Shown here: piece after piece, positions 21,045-31,125 of the stretch
Layout: every line of letters starts with the position of its first letter
Numbering within the stretch: position 1 is the stretch's first letter
DNA from: Odontesthes bonariensis
Lineage: Eukaryota; Chordata; Actinopteri; Atheriniformes; Atherinopsidae
Assembly: GCF_027942865.1 (NCBI RefSeq)
Contig: NC_134528.1
Location: forward strand, 25,382,586-25,446,585
Length of the DNA: 64,000 bases
Direction of reading: 5' to 3'
Translations under genes and position numbers: made by a program
Notes under the pieces: model-generated
Database searches by the model: none
What the model was told of the DNA's origin: nothing
The model's input: only the letters and a program-made list of their open reading frames with translations

Positions 21045-22207
21045 ATGCAGGAGGCATTAGTCGCAGCTCTCTGCTTCCCAACACCCAAAAAACACAAGCT
21101 GGACTTCGGTGCAAAACTAGTAAGTGGGGGAGAGTTGAAGAGGTTGGTCGGGCAGTATGTAGTAGAGGAAATGCTTCCCGTAAACCCGGTTGACTCACCC
21201 TCGTTTCGTGCCATAATAAACAAGATCCCCGTTACTATCAGTGCCAAGCTGCCTCACAGAGTAGCTTTTTCTTCTTACCTGGAGAAGGAGTATGCAGAGA
21301 TGGAGAGAAATCTGAAGGCCGCGCTGAATGAGGTCGACTTTGTGTCAACTACTGCGGATATTTGGACTGCTAACAACAGAAGCTATATGGGAGCTATATG
21401 GGAGTACGCTCCACTGGATCAGTAGATCCACATTAGAGCACAACAAGGCTGCATTGGCATGTAGGAGAATTCGTGGTGGACACATGTATGATGTTATTGG
21501 TGCAGAAATCGAAAACATTCACTCTTCATATGGATTACTCAACAAAGTAGTTGCAACAGTGACTGATAATGGATCCAATTTTGTGAAGGCATTTAAAGTT
21601 TATCAGCCTGTCACAGAGTCCGATGATGAGACGGAGGAGGAAGAGTCCACCCCCACAGATGATGATGATGTCACTTTTTTAGATGTCAGAAATCCTCTCA
21701 GCTGAGAATGAAAGTGATGGCCAGCTGTCTCTTCCCCCACACCACAGGTGTGCTTCACACACCATCAATATAATTTGCACAAGTGATGTGGAGAAATATT
21801 TAACTTCCTATGCAGAGAGCAAGGCTGTGTATAGGAGCAGCACAGCAAAATGCACTGCTCTTTGGACCAAATCAAGTAGATCTATCCTTGCATCAGAAGC
21901 AGTGGAGGAAGTCAGCAAAAGAAAGCTGCTGGTACCAACATCCACAAGGTGGAATTCCTTTTTTGATGCTCTAAAGAGAATTGTAGAAATCCCCATGAGT
22001 GAGCTGAATACTCTGTGCACCAAGCTGGGAGTTTAGTGCTTCAAAGACAGAGAGTACCAGTTCCTGCATGAGTACTGCACTGTCATGAAGCCTCTGACTG
22101 CAGCCCTGGACATTTTACAAGGTGACTGTCCTTTTGGGACTTTACTACCCACACGTGAAGTTCTGATGCAGAAGACCCTGGCTGTGAAAGATGCACTCTC
22201 CAGGATG
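21045..22207 (+). pseudogene. hAT transposase, catalytic region in several frames
   Basis: Successive frames give LVGQYVVEEMLPVNPVDSPS, EVDFVSTTADIWTANNRSYM (the first catalytic Asp in TADIW), VVATVTDNGSNFVKAF (the second Asp in TDNGSN), RCASHTINIICTSDVEKYL (the conserved C..H of hAT proteins), and TSTRWNSFFDALKRIVE. At least two frameshifts and a stop at 22034. It ends at a 51-bp segment that is duplicated on the other side of the inserted LINE. Confidence 0.75.
22157..22207 (+). repeat. 51-bp direct repeat, left copy
   Basis: Identical to 23147-23197 apart from one mismatch (AGATGC versus AGGTGC). The two copies bracket the inserted LINE fragment and look like a long target-site duplication. 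Confidence 0.85.
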
Positions 22208-23146
22208 CTTGCATTTCCTCCTAACCTACCCAATATTATCGACAAATCTTTATTAACTGCCTCCCATTCTTTGTTACTATTTGCCCTAGGCCACTTAACT
22301 CTAGCTTTCTGCTCCATATTTCTCTCTATAACTGGCCTATTCACCTCAGTATCAGCTGCATCCCTTCTTAGAACCTCCTCCTCCCCCTCCGTAGCTGTGT
22401 TATTGATATCCTTCGGACTGTGGTTTTCTACCTGCCGCTGGACTTCATCCGACTTACTCAATTGACTTCTTAAAAAGTACTGATCGATACGGCCATACTG
22501 CCCTTCCTTTACCACACATCTCTTTCTTCCCTGATGCATTTTAAGGCCTCTAACTGATGTTACTTTCTGCCAGCCACAAGGACAAACCTGGAGCTTACTT
22601 CCCTCTAGCCTACCACTTTTATTTTGTCCAACTACGCTCTCTTTCCTCTGAGAACTATTCTGGTCAGTTCTAGCCCTAGACAATAGGTCCTTGCCCCTAC
22701 CCTTCACTGAGTCGCGTATCCACCTCATAGTCATGTTCGTCCCAGTGTCAGTTGCCATGTAGTCTGCCTGTGAGTCATCTTCCGCCCTTGCTCTCGCTGA
22801 CTCTAGGGGTATTCTCTTTAATCTATTTGTAGCTTATGCTGGTTGTAACAAAGCTGCTAGGCCTCGCTACCGCTACCATGGATTGCTAGCCCATGGCAGC
22901 ACCTTTGGGGTCTTTGCCTCCTGTCAGCTGTCTTTCCAATCTGTCACATGGTCTTTCCCTTGTTGTCAGCTGCCCTATTCACAACAGTCACTAGCTAGGC
23001 TAGATTTGGATTCAAGGTAAACACAAGAAACTTGTGCTAAAGGAAAAAAATTTAAAAATGGACCAGACTTAATGAATAATTCCCTATACTCATATCAGTG
23101 AGCAGTGCTGACCAACATGTCATTGGGGTCATCAGGTGGGAACCTC
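22208..23146 (-). mobile_element. LINE fragment carrying an N-terminal zinc-finger ORF
   Basis: A 939-bp insertion in the hAT transposase. The minus-strand frame from 22758 reads a C2H2-like finger (CPCGWQKVTSVRGLKMHQGR followed by KRC), then RIDQYFLRSQ and VKWPRANSNKEWEAVNKDLS. This layout matches the N-terminal part of R2/NeSL-like or related fish LINE proteins; the clade is uncertain. The RT half is absent. Flanked by the 51-bp direct repeat. Confidence 0.6.
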
Positions 23147-23902
23147 GAAGTTCTGATGCAGAAGACCCTGGCTGTGAAAGGTGCACTCTCCAGGATGACT
23201 GCAGGCCTTCCAGATGCCATAGTGCATGTATGTTCCATCTTTAAGCTAGTTAGAATTTCTTGCATCATGGAACAGAATATTCATTATCATTGCAAAAAAA
23301 GATTATACAAATGTTAGTAAGTAACCTAAAACAAAATTAAATCCATAATTTTGATCCCACATTAGGCATGGTTTGCAAGTAATTCAATTACATAATAAAT
23401 AGTAGGCCTTGTAGGCATAAACATATCAATTATATTTTTCAGGCTATCCAGACTCGTTTTGCCGGTGTGCTTGACGATAAAGATGCCCTTCTTGCAGCTG
23501 TCAGTTGTCCAAAATTCAAACTCTGATGGCTGAGAGACGCAGGTAGGAGGGAGCGAGTGAAAGAGCTTCTGAGAGCAGAGTGCCGCACAACTGCTCCTGC
23601 AGCACAGAGCCCCGCCAGTGTGCCCATCACATCTGCTAGCCAAGGTGAGATGGACTTTTTCACTTTTGAGGCAGAGCCAGAGGAGACCTACTGTGCAGAA
23701 AAGGAAGTCATGGACTACCTGAGGTCAGCCTATGACCTTCAGAATCTGCATCAGTTTTCAAACATAAAGAACATTTTCTTGAAGTATAACACTCCAACCC
23801 CAACAAGTGCTCCTGTGGAGCGGCTTTTCAGTCTGGGAGATTTGGTGCTCACGCCTAGAAGAAATAGACTTTCTGACAAGAGGTTTGAGAAGCTTCGGTT
23901 AA
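23147..23902 (+). pseudogene. hAT transposase, C-terminal dimerisation region
   Basis: After the second 51-bp copy, an intron-like gap leads to RFAGVLDDKDALLAAVSCPK (about 23450) and then the frame at 23557-23902. That frame includes EVMDYLRSAYD, FLKYNTPTPTSAPVERLFSL and RRNRLSDKRFEKL, the hAT family dimerisation domain. The reading is cut at a TTAA (23899-23902) by the MITE. Confidence 0.75.
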
Positions 23903-24311
23903 AGCTGCAGTTGGCAAGTTTTCAAAATTGCGAGTCTAAAGTCGGAAAATTCGAACTGACACAACTTTCAGGTCCCTCCCCCAACCTCTAACAAGCTCCG
24001 AATCGCCCCCCAAACCCCTCCCCCTCTGTGGACGAGGTTGTGCACGTGAGTTCACACCAGTGTGAGCGCACACAAGGTGGGGCAGACTCACGCTCAGCAG
24101 CGTGTGCACAAGCTGTGATTGACAGGTAGGATTCCTCCACCCTAACTTGATTGGTTAAAAACAGCCGGGAGCGCTCGGTTTTTGTAAGCATGATTACAGG
24201 CTTCAGAGGGAGCTACAGATTTCGTTATTTTTCCTAAACAGCCTATTTAATATTCTACTTCCAGAATCCCATGACAGTTCAAGCTAATATGACTAAAAAA
24301 AAGTTGCCGAC
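23903..24311 (-). mobile_element. TTAA-targeting MITE, second copy of the family at 51789
   Basis: Reverse-complement match to 51789-52195 over its whole length. The left end follows TTAA (23899-23902) and reads AGCTGCAGTTGGCAAG. The right end is degenerate at TTGCCGACT. The minus-strand 67-codon frame shared by the two copies (23988-24191) is open by chance or from common descent and has no known domain. Confidence 0.75.
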
Positions 24312-24508
24312 TTTATAAAAACTAAATAGTTTTGAAGTTCAACTTCTAGTTCTCCATGTCACGAGATACATTGTTGATGTTACTGTTAAAAATGCACTTT
24401 CAATAAAGTGAGTATTGGCAAAACTGGTTGTCATTTTTATGTTGAGGCAGCGGGGGGTGTTGTTGGCAGCTGCTGAATGTAACTAATAAAGTAACTTGTA
24501 ATCAGCAA

Positions 24509-24970
24509 CAGTGTTTCTGTTTCAATCAGTGTCCTAAAAAGAATGAGGCCCAACAAAACACAGGCATCCAATACTGATTTTTGGCCATGTCCTTTGCACA
24601 TATTTATGTTCTCAGATTCCCTGAATCTTTTCATATTATGTACAGCTGAATTTGGAATATTCAAAGACACAAACATTTTGCAGAGAGGCACATCATTCAA
24701 AAATTGCTCTACAATTTATAGATGTACTTTGGTGCATATTGATGAACCTCTGCACATCTTTACTTTTGAGACTCTGCCTCTTAAAGGAGCTCTTTTTATA
24801 CCCAGTGTAGTTACTAATATGCTGCCAATTGACCTTAAGCAGCATGTTTATAGCACAACTGACTCTTCCTTTTGTTGTCCCTGTCTCAACTTCTTGAGAT
24901 GTTGGAGCCATCTAATTCATCCATCATCCACAAAGTAATTAATCCAACTCAGGGTTGTTGGGAGGGCTGG
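24509..24970. other. Intergenic, nothing recognised
   Basis: Open frames on both strands (24437-24938) have no recognisable domain. Confidence 0.4.
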
Positions 24971-25156
24971 GGTCCGTTTCACAAAGCAGGTTCAACCAAC
25001 TCTGAGTCTATTCCTGATCTCTGAGTTGATCTACTCTGAGATAGAAAACCCTGAGTTTTCGGTTCCAGAAACGCTGATTTGAGTGAGGTTAATCAACTCT
25101 GAGTCGGTTCACCTTGAGTTTAGCGCGTGCACCACAACTTTAAAAAGCCAGCATCA

Positions 25157-25945
25157 ATGGAGCCCCGATTCGACGAGTCACCTTGGCAACGGGGAAGAGG
25201 AGGGGCTACGTTTTTCACCAACCTCGAATTGGAAATCTTATGCGGGTCATACGGCGAGTTTCAATACGTTTTTAGAAATAAGTGCAACACCGTTAACACC
25301 GTTGCAGCAGCAAAAGTGTAAGTTTAAATGTAGTCCTTTGCAATCACAATAATATTACAGGGAAACTGCTTGAATGGTAGCCCATTCATTTATTTCATTT
25401 AGGTGCAATCTCGCGGGGGAGAAGCGCACTTGGCAGTTTAAGGCGAAATATAAAAACATTGTTCAAACAGACCTCGGCATGTACCTCATTTTGATCATGT
25501 TTTACACTGTAAAGTAAATATTAAGTGGCTATTTGACTGTGCAGTTATTTTATTCCCAACATAATGCTGTTTTCACACACATAAACTATGTCTTCTCATC
25601 TATATCATCCATCCATCCATTATCTACACCGCTGAATCCGTCATTCGGGTCGCGGGGGGGCTGGAGCCTATCCCAGCAGTCAATGGGCAAGAGGCGGGGT
25701 ACACCCTGGACAGGCCGCCAGTCCATCGCAGGGCCAGAGACAAACGAGACAAACAACCATGCACACTCACACTCACTCCTAAGGAAAATTTAGAGTCATC
25801 ATCTATATCATGTTCTGTTAAATAATTCAGCCTATTTAAACTAACACAGACTTCTACTGAGCCAACAGAAAGAAGGCAGATGCCCGTAAAACGGGTGGTG
25901 CCCAGCACCACCACCTCTAACGGAGGGCAGTGGCTGAGGGAATCC
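25157..25945 (+). pseudogene. Myb/SANT-like gene of a Harbinger element, in pieces
   Basis: Piece 1 (25157-25321) reads FFTNLELEILCGSYGEFQYV and FRNKCNT, the first helices of a Myb/SANT-like domain. Piece 2 (about 25404-25471), after a TTTAG acceptor, reads CNLAGEKRTWQFKAKYKNIV. Piece 3 (about 25861-25940) reads NRKKADARKTGG and then AVAEGI in another frame. The middle of the domain is missing and the nested repeat separates pieces 2 and 3. Broken copy. Confidence 0.6.
25608..25800 (-). repeat. Dispersed fish repeat with ATGG tail
   Basis: Contains GGCTGGAGCCTATCCCAGC and AGGCGGGGTACACCCTGGAC, a very common fish repeat. The CATCCATCCATT end is its simple-repeat tail, so the insertion is on the minus strand. 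Family name not assigned. Confidence 0.65.
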
Positions 25946-26562
25946 ACCCCCAAGACACGAGTGCCTTTATAAAATATAATAGGCCTATATATGTCTTTTT
26001 TAAGCCTATTCATACAAATATTTATTTGTCTTTTATGTCTTTTTTTTCTTTTGTCCCAACACATTCTGATGGTGCCGCTCAAAAAGATAATTGTCTGTAA
26101 ATGCAAAAATCTATGCGCGGTCTGATAACCATCTCCGACGAATATTTATTTCTCTGCGCAATAATGCTGCACCTTCATCCACGGGATCGTTGTCAAAAGG
26201 ACATGTTCGTGAAAAAAGTCGCCTCCTACTGTGCCTAATGGACTTCTAGAATAACTCGCTCTGCTGACTGAATGAATGAGGAAATCAAATGGCGTGTGTG
26301 GCTGAAAGAGGGCGGAGACAGAAAGAAACTCGAGGTTTCTTGAATAAAACCTGGTCCCGACCAGGTTAGGTTCAGAGAGTCTGTTACTCCGGGAACTGAC
26401 CGTGAGGTTAAGTTACCTCTCTTTGTGAAACGGGCTAGAGTTACCCCTCTTTCACAGGGTTGAGTTACCTCCCTTTGTGAAACGGAAAACTCAGGGTTTC
26501 CCTCATTTCAGGGTTAACCAACTCAGAGTTTTCACTAAACCTGCTACGTGAAACGGACCTCT

Positions 26563-26738
26563 GGAGCCTATCCCAGCTGTCATTGGGCCAGAATTGGAAG
26601 CCAGAGTACCCAGAGAGAACCCACACATACACGGGGAGAACATGCAAACTCCACACAGAAAAGCCCCAGTCGGGAATCGTACCAGGAACCCTCTTTCTGT
26701 GAGGCGACAGTGGTAACCACCACCGTGCAGCCCCAATC
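26563..26738 (+). repeat. Second fragment of the same dispersed repeat
   Basis: GGAGCCTATCCCAGCTGTCA near the start, then GAGAACCCACACATACACGG and CATGCAAACTCCACACAGAA, ending at GTGCAGCCCC. It has the same GGAGCCTATCCCAGC start block as 25608-25800. Confidence 0.6.
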
Positions 26739-26739
26739 T

Positions 26740-27821
26740 AATTCAAAATTTGCTAATATTTTAAATAATTTCCAACTATATTTGTCATGTCATTTTTTTG
26801 TCCCCCAATGTAATCTAATATTTTTGCACTATTGACAATCTCAAAAGGTAGTGTTCATCTGTTTCAACAATGTTGACCTTGATCCCATATTGCGCAACAC
26901 GTCTCTCTCCATTCCACTTCTCCTTTTTCCTCTCTGCTAGTCTTTTTATCTCTGTGAACAGTTCAAACCTTGCAGACAGGAAATTCCCCATATGCCGTGT
27001 GGGCCGTAAAGTAACCTGTCCTGTTCTGTTTAGTCATTTAATAATTCCTTCTTGATGAAGAACATCTCATTCAAGTAAGTAACCTTTACTTTCTGTGCAG
27101 ATATTTATACAAAATCTGTGTTTTTCTTCTCTTCTTCTTCAACAGGCCCTGAATCTTTACAGTTAAATCATGGTTTTATCATGATATTGAAGGCTTCATT
27201 GATTTACTTCATTGGTGTTAAATTTAGAGTTTGTTTTCAGTTGACCTGAGACATATGACTATATTTTTATAAGGAAATGAAAAAATGTTAAGGGTTGAAC
27301 TGAGGTTAAAATTGTTTGTTTGTGTGCTATTTCACTGCTTTTTAAACACTGAGAGTGCATGAGGAATTTGAACACAGCTGTGTTATGATGAATATGTTTC
27401 CACATTTTCTGTCCTGTTGTTTCTGATATGATTCCACTGTTTCTGAGCAAACTGATACACAATTATTTGAAAAGTAAGATTAATAGCTGGATATAAGAAG
27501 TTTTTGTTTTTATAGAGCAAATGTATAAATTTGGTGTCAGGATCAACACGCAGCTTGAAAGTGGCAGCTGTCAGTGGCTGATGTTGTCACTGTTGCAATG
27601 TTTAAAGCAGCCGTCGCTCTTACAAAGGTTTGACTAGTTCAGTCAAACTTTTACCAAGCTTCTCTACAATCACTGGGGGGCAGAGATAAGTTGTTGGTTT
27701 TGTCTGCCCTTGATGTGCCATAAACAAAAAAGCAATCTCTAAATCTTACTTTTGGTTTCATGTTATCCTCTCTGTTTGCACAACACAGGCACCATTCCAG
27801 TAAAGAAGTGAAACTTCTAGG
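26740..27821. other. Intergenic region upstream of the Ig-like gene
   Basis: No coding exon or repeat recognised. A 5' untranslated exon may end near 27788, because CACAG at 27784-27788 could be an acceptor just upstream of the ATG; this is not supported by anything else. Confidence 0.4.
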
Positions 27822-27888
27822 ATGTCCTGCTTTTGGATGTGTCTGAGTCTGCTCTTTTTCCTACAACAAAGTGTTTCATCAGATGAAC
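27822..27888 (+). CDS. Ig-like gene exon 1: signal peptide
   Basis: ATG at 27822, donor GTATGT at 27889, phase 1. Confidence 0.6.
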
Positions 27889-28699
27889 GTATGTTGATTT
27901 AAACGTAATTTAAAATTGGTTGTACTGCAAATACTAATTCTGTGAAAACATCTAAAGTAACTGCTGAAAAAAAGGAATATTAAAAAATAAATGACAGTCA
28001 TTTGATGCTGATTTTTTTCACTCAGATGTTAAACTGAATTGCAGCGACACAGTGGAGTTCACAGCTGGAGACTCAGTGATACTAAATTGCACCATACAAC
28101 GCACTGGGGATGCCAGTAAAGGTGCAGGATTTAACTGGAGTGGCACAAATGACACTGACCTATGTAACCTGCCGAATTACAGCTGTGATTGGGATGCAAA
28201 GACTTATGTGTCCCTAAAAATCTTAAACGTCGAGAGAGACGAAAATGTCACAGTTGATGTTTGGTTTAGTGAAGGTATGGCTGGATTTACCATCAAAGTC
28301 CATGGTGAGTATCTTTCAAAAGTCTGTTAATGCTTCTTCTTCAGACAAACAGAGCAAGCTATATTAAATGTGTGCCGGAAAGCTGGTTGGAAAACCATGA
28401 GCTGTATTAAAAGGATCAACATGGTCACCCTAATGTTTCACTGTATTTAAAATAATTACATTTAATTTGTCATAGTGCCTGTGCCTGTGACAGAGGGAAC
28501 GCCATCTGGGATATCGCCCGTTCACACACCCCAGGGAGGAACTTTTGTGACACTCATCATACTTGGTGTTATTGCTGCTGCCATTGTTGTAGCCATTTTG
28601 TATTACCTGGTTAAAACTAAACAAACTCAGAAAAGCTTACTCCAGGGAAACCAAAGCTTAAACGAACAGGAAACCCAACAATCCATTCTGGAAGGTTAA
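27822..28699 (+). CDS. Ig-like single-pass membrane protein, three exons
   Basis: Spliced from 27822-27888, 28026-28304 and 28476-28699, with phase 1 at both junctions, as is usual for Ig-receptor genes. The product is about 190 residues: a signal peptide (MSCFWMCLSLLFFLQQSVSS), one extracellular domain of about 95 residues, a stalk, a transmembrane helix (FVTLIILGVIAAAIVVAILY) and a short tail (KTKQTQKSLLQGNQ...) with no ITIM or ITAM. The ectodomain has four cysteines and about six N-glycosylation sequons (NCT, NWS, NDT, NYS, NVT and a weak NCS). The YxC of a V-set F strand is absent, so the fold call rests on exon layout and the LNCT strand-B motif. I cannot assign a family. It is likely a leukocyte surface protein. 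The stop codon lies in the TTAA target of the adjacent palindromic MITE. Confidence 0.6.
28026..28304 (+). CDS. Ig-like gene exon 2: extracellular domain
   Basis: Acceptor CTCAG at 28021-28025, donor GTGAGT at 28305. Encodes VEFTAGDSVILNCTIQRTGD through ENVTVDVWFSEGMAGFTIKV. Confidence 0.65.
28476..28699 (+). CDS. Ig-like gene exon 3: stalk, transmembrane helix and tail
   Basis: Acceptor CATAG at 28471-28475. Stop TAA at 28697-28699. Confidence 0.6.
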
Positions 28700-29575
28700 A
28701 GTGATACTCCGGAGTAGATTCAACCTGGGGTCATTTGAACCGTGATATCCAGCCAAGTAGCCCACCCGCAGTTTTTTCGATATTGGCTGAACATCAGCTG
28801 AGTTACTGAGTTATCCCGAATAGCTTCGTACAAGGGTTAATGGATCCTGGTCCGTATCTCCAAAATTACCACACTAAAATCACATGCCATGACACCAAAC
28901 TTCTACAGTAGTACAAATATGGTCTGTACTCACAAAGCGATGCATTTGGAAGTTTGAAAATAGTCCAGGAATTTATTATTATCAACACAAGCCTGATAGC
29001 TTCTCTGCAGCTAAAGCTGCGTCGACGTCACTTCAGGGAGCTGGGAGCTTCAAAGTAAGATGAGGGTTGGTCTGCTACTGTAGACAACAAAGTATATGCT
29101 ATATTCTACATGTTTTTTTATGAATTTTTTATGTTGTAGAGTTGTGAAATTATTTTATCAATGGAGAAATTGAGAAGCCTTGCTTTGTTGTCTACAGTAG
29201 TAGATCAACCCTCATCTTACTTTGAAGCTCCCAGCTTCCTGAAGTGACGTCGACGCAGCTTTAGCTGCAGAGAAGCTATCAGGCTTGTGTTGATAATAAT
29301 AAACTCCTGGACTATTTTCAAACTTCCAAATGCATCGTTTGGTGAGTACAGACCATATTTGTACTACTGTGGAAGTTTGGTGTCATGGCATGTAATTTTA
29401 GTGTGGTAATTTTGGAGATACGGACCAGGATCCATTAACCCTTGTACGAAGCTATTCGGAATAACTCAGTAACTCAGCTGATGTTCAGCCAATATCGAAA
29501 AAACTGCGGGTGGGCTACTTGGCTGGATATCACGGTTCAAATGACCCCAGGTTGAATCTACTCCGGAGTATCACT
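28700..29575. mobile_element. Palindromic TTAA-flanked MITE (Kolobok-like)
   Basis: An 876-bp foldback element. The left arm starting AGTGATACTCCGGAGTAGAT is matched by its reverse complement ending at 29575, and arms of about 400 bp remain nearly identical up to a centre near 29135. TTAA flanks both ends (28696-28699 and 29576-29579). TTAA duplication plus an AGNGNNACTCCGG-type terminus suggests Kolobok. No coding sequence. Confidence 0.8.
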
Positions 29576-29690
29576 TTAAAAAGAAAGCAACTTCCTTCTG
29601 AACTTCTTGTCTTTGTTTTTGAAGACATTTTACCTCTCATCCAAAACGCTTTTTCTATTCCATTAAGCCAGTGTGGAGTTTCAGTCTGAA

Positions 29691-29963
29691 GCCTCGTTTC
29701 CACTGTCAGTACGGTTTGGGTCACTTCGTATCGGTACGGTACGGGTCGGGTCGCTTTGGGGTCAGCTTTGCGTTCCCACTGTACAAAGGGGACCCTCAGG
29801 GGTGGGCGGGAACCGGTCCTGTGTGCTAGGTACCCCAAGCAGAAGTGTTACAAAAATGGTAACGGGTACCATGGGACCGGTACGCTTTCGTGGTAGTGGA
29901 AACACTGAAATAAGCGAACCGTTCTGAACCGACCCGTACCGGACTGCATAGTGGATACGGGGC
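29691..29963. mobile_element. Short TIR element (MITE)
   Basis: The left end GCCTCGTTTCCACTG and the right end (reverse complement GCCCCGTATCCACTA) are imperfect inverted repeats around GC-rich sequence with repeated GGTACGG and GGGTCGG motifs. A clear target duplication was not found. Confidence 0.55.
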
Positions 29964-30010
29964 TTTTTAAGCTGTTGAAAGGACATTCACACTTCGAGTC
30001 ATTGAAGTAG

Positions 30011-30662
30011 CAGTGGGGTTACATGGCACTGAAAGTATCGGATTATTGGCTAAATTACAATAAGACTGAGTTATTAAGTTCATGTGGACACCTTAGTTGG
30101 ACAAGAAATTGGATCGGATCGGATTACTCGCGATCAGATTAAGACCCTGAGATTACTCGGTTGAAAGTCAAATTAAACATGCTTGTAGACAGGTGAAGCA
30201 CATGGTGAATTAGACTTTGCGTTCTGCACATGCTCGAGATTTTTTCCCGGGGTCATGAACCGGAAGTTGGAAGAGACGATATTACTGTTGTTGTCGCCGC
30301 CGTCGGAAAGAAACAAACAACGTGATGGAGAATGCGCCGTTGTGCATCGTGCAATAAGCATGCTCATCACAAACGAAATGTAGAGGGACGTAGCTTCATC
30401 TTGCTCTTCGTTCGCTATTTTCTCGAATACCTGAGTTTGTTGTTGTTGTTGTTGGTGGTGAATCGATCATCCGGAAGTGGCTCTATTAGCAATAGTTGAA
30501 ATGGGTACAGCATCACCTATCGTATCGGAGTATGACATGCTTTGTGCCTATGATTCGATTAATTCACCGCCATATATCCACCCTTTCTGAAATAAGGAGC
30601 AACTGAGTCTTATTGTAATTTAGCCAATAATCCGATCCTTTCAGTGCCATGTAACCGCACTG
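30011..30662. mobile_element. MITE with 60-bp inverted termini (copy 1)
   Basis: The left end CAGTGGGGTTACATGGCACT and about 60 bp beyond it are matched by the reverse complement ending at 30662 (AGTGCCATGTAACCGCACTG). A second copy with rearranged left end lies at 44571-46137. The CAGTG terminus is hAT-like, but the 8-bp flanks do not match. Confidence 0.75.
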
Positions 30663-30973
30663 AGTGTCACCTGTGACTTGTTTCCCAACATGTTGGTCAC
30701 ATATCCAATGTGTGAATGGTTGTGAAATTGCCTGCAGAGGAGAGACATGGCTGCAGTGTAATGTTGTTTTTAAATCAAAAGTAGCATGCTTAAATAGCCT
30801 TTTTAAAAGGTAAGCACACCTGTTAAAACAAGATGATTAAAGCATTTCCCTCACGTGTCGTGACAGATTTATCATTGGTGCTCTGAGGGCAAAAATTTTT
30901 GTTGGTCCAGTATACGCCTATGACAGATGTGCCGCTCGCATTTTCAACAGGGAGTTTACTACTAGTTTAGCTT

Positions 30974-31125
30974 ACTACTAGTTCAATTCAATTCGATTCA
31001 GTTTTATTTATATAGCGCCAAATACAACAAATGTCATCTCAAGGCACTTCAATAGTATAGTCAAATTCAAGCCAATTGGAATTCAATTAATTGTAATCAT
31101 AATTATTTTCAAAATAATCAAATTA
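30974..31125 (-). repeat. L2-like LINE 3' tail fragment
   Basis: AGTTTTATTTATATAGCGCC followed by AAATGTCATCTCAAGGCACT. The same unit occurs at 61690-61830 and, inverted, at 47360-47470. Confidence 0.55.

Larger units (their letters stand above)
20549..24508 (+). mobile_element. hAT transposon with BED finger transposase, broken by insertions
   Basis: The 5' end CAGTGATGTCAGTAACGCG is a hAT-type terminus. A transposase follows in pieces: BED finger (20820), RNase H-like catalytic parts (21045-22207) and the C-terminal dimerisation region (23430-23902). A LINE fragment (22208-23146) and a TTAA-flanked MITE (23903-24311) are inserted. The right end carries TAACTAATAAAGTAACTTGTAATC, related to the subterminal sequence, but the matching terminus is absent, so that end is truncated. 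Confidence 0.75.
24971..26559 (+). mobile_element. Harbinger-family element carrying a Myb-like gene
   Basis: Terminal inverted repeats GGTCCGTTTC...AGCAGGTT at 24971 and its reverse complement ending at 26559. Inside is a split Myb/SANT-like gene (25157-25945) but no transposase. A dispersed repeat is nested at about 25608-25800. The last 270 bp match the fragment at 12707-12977. The 3-bp flanks do not match clearly. Confidence 0.65.

Noticed and set aside
23988..24191. Conserved small protein (same frame at 51907-52110)
   Set aside because: The open frame is shared only because both loci are copies of one MITE. No domain, no start context, and no splice evidence.
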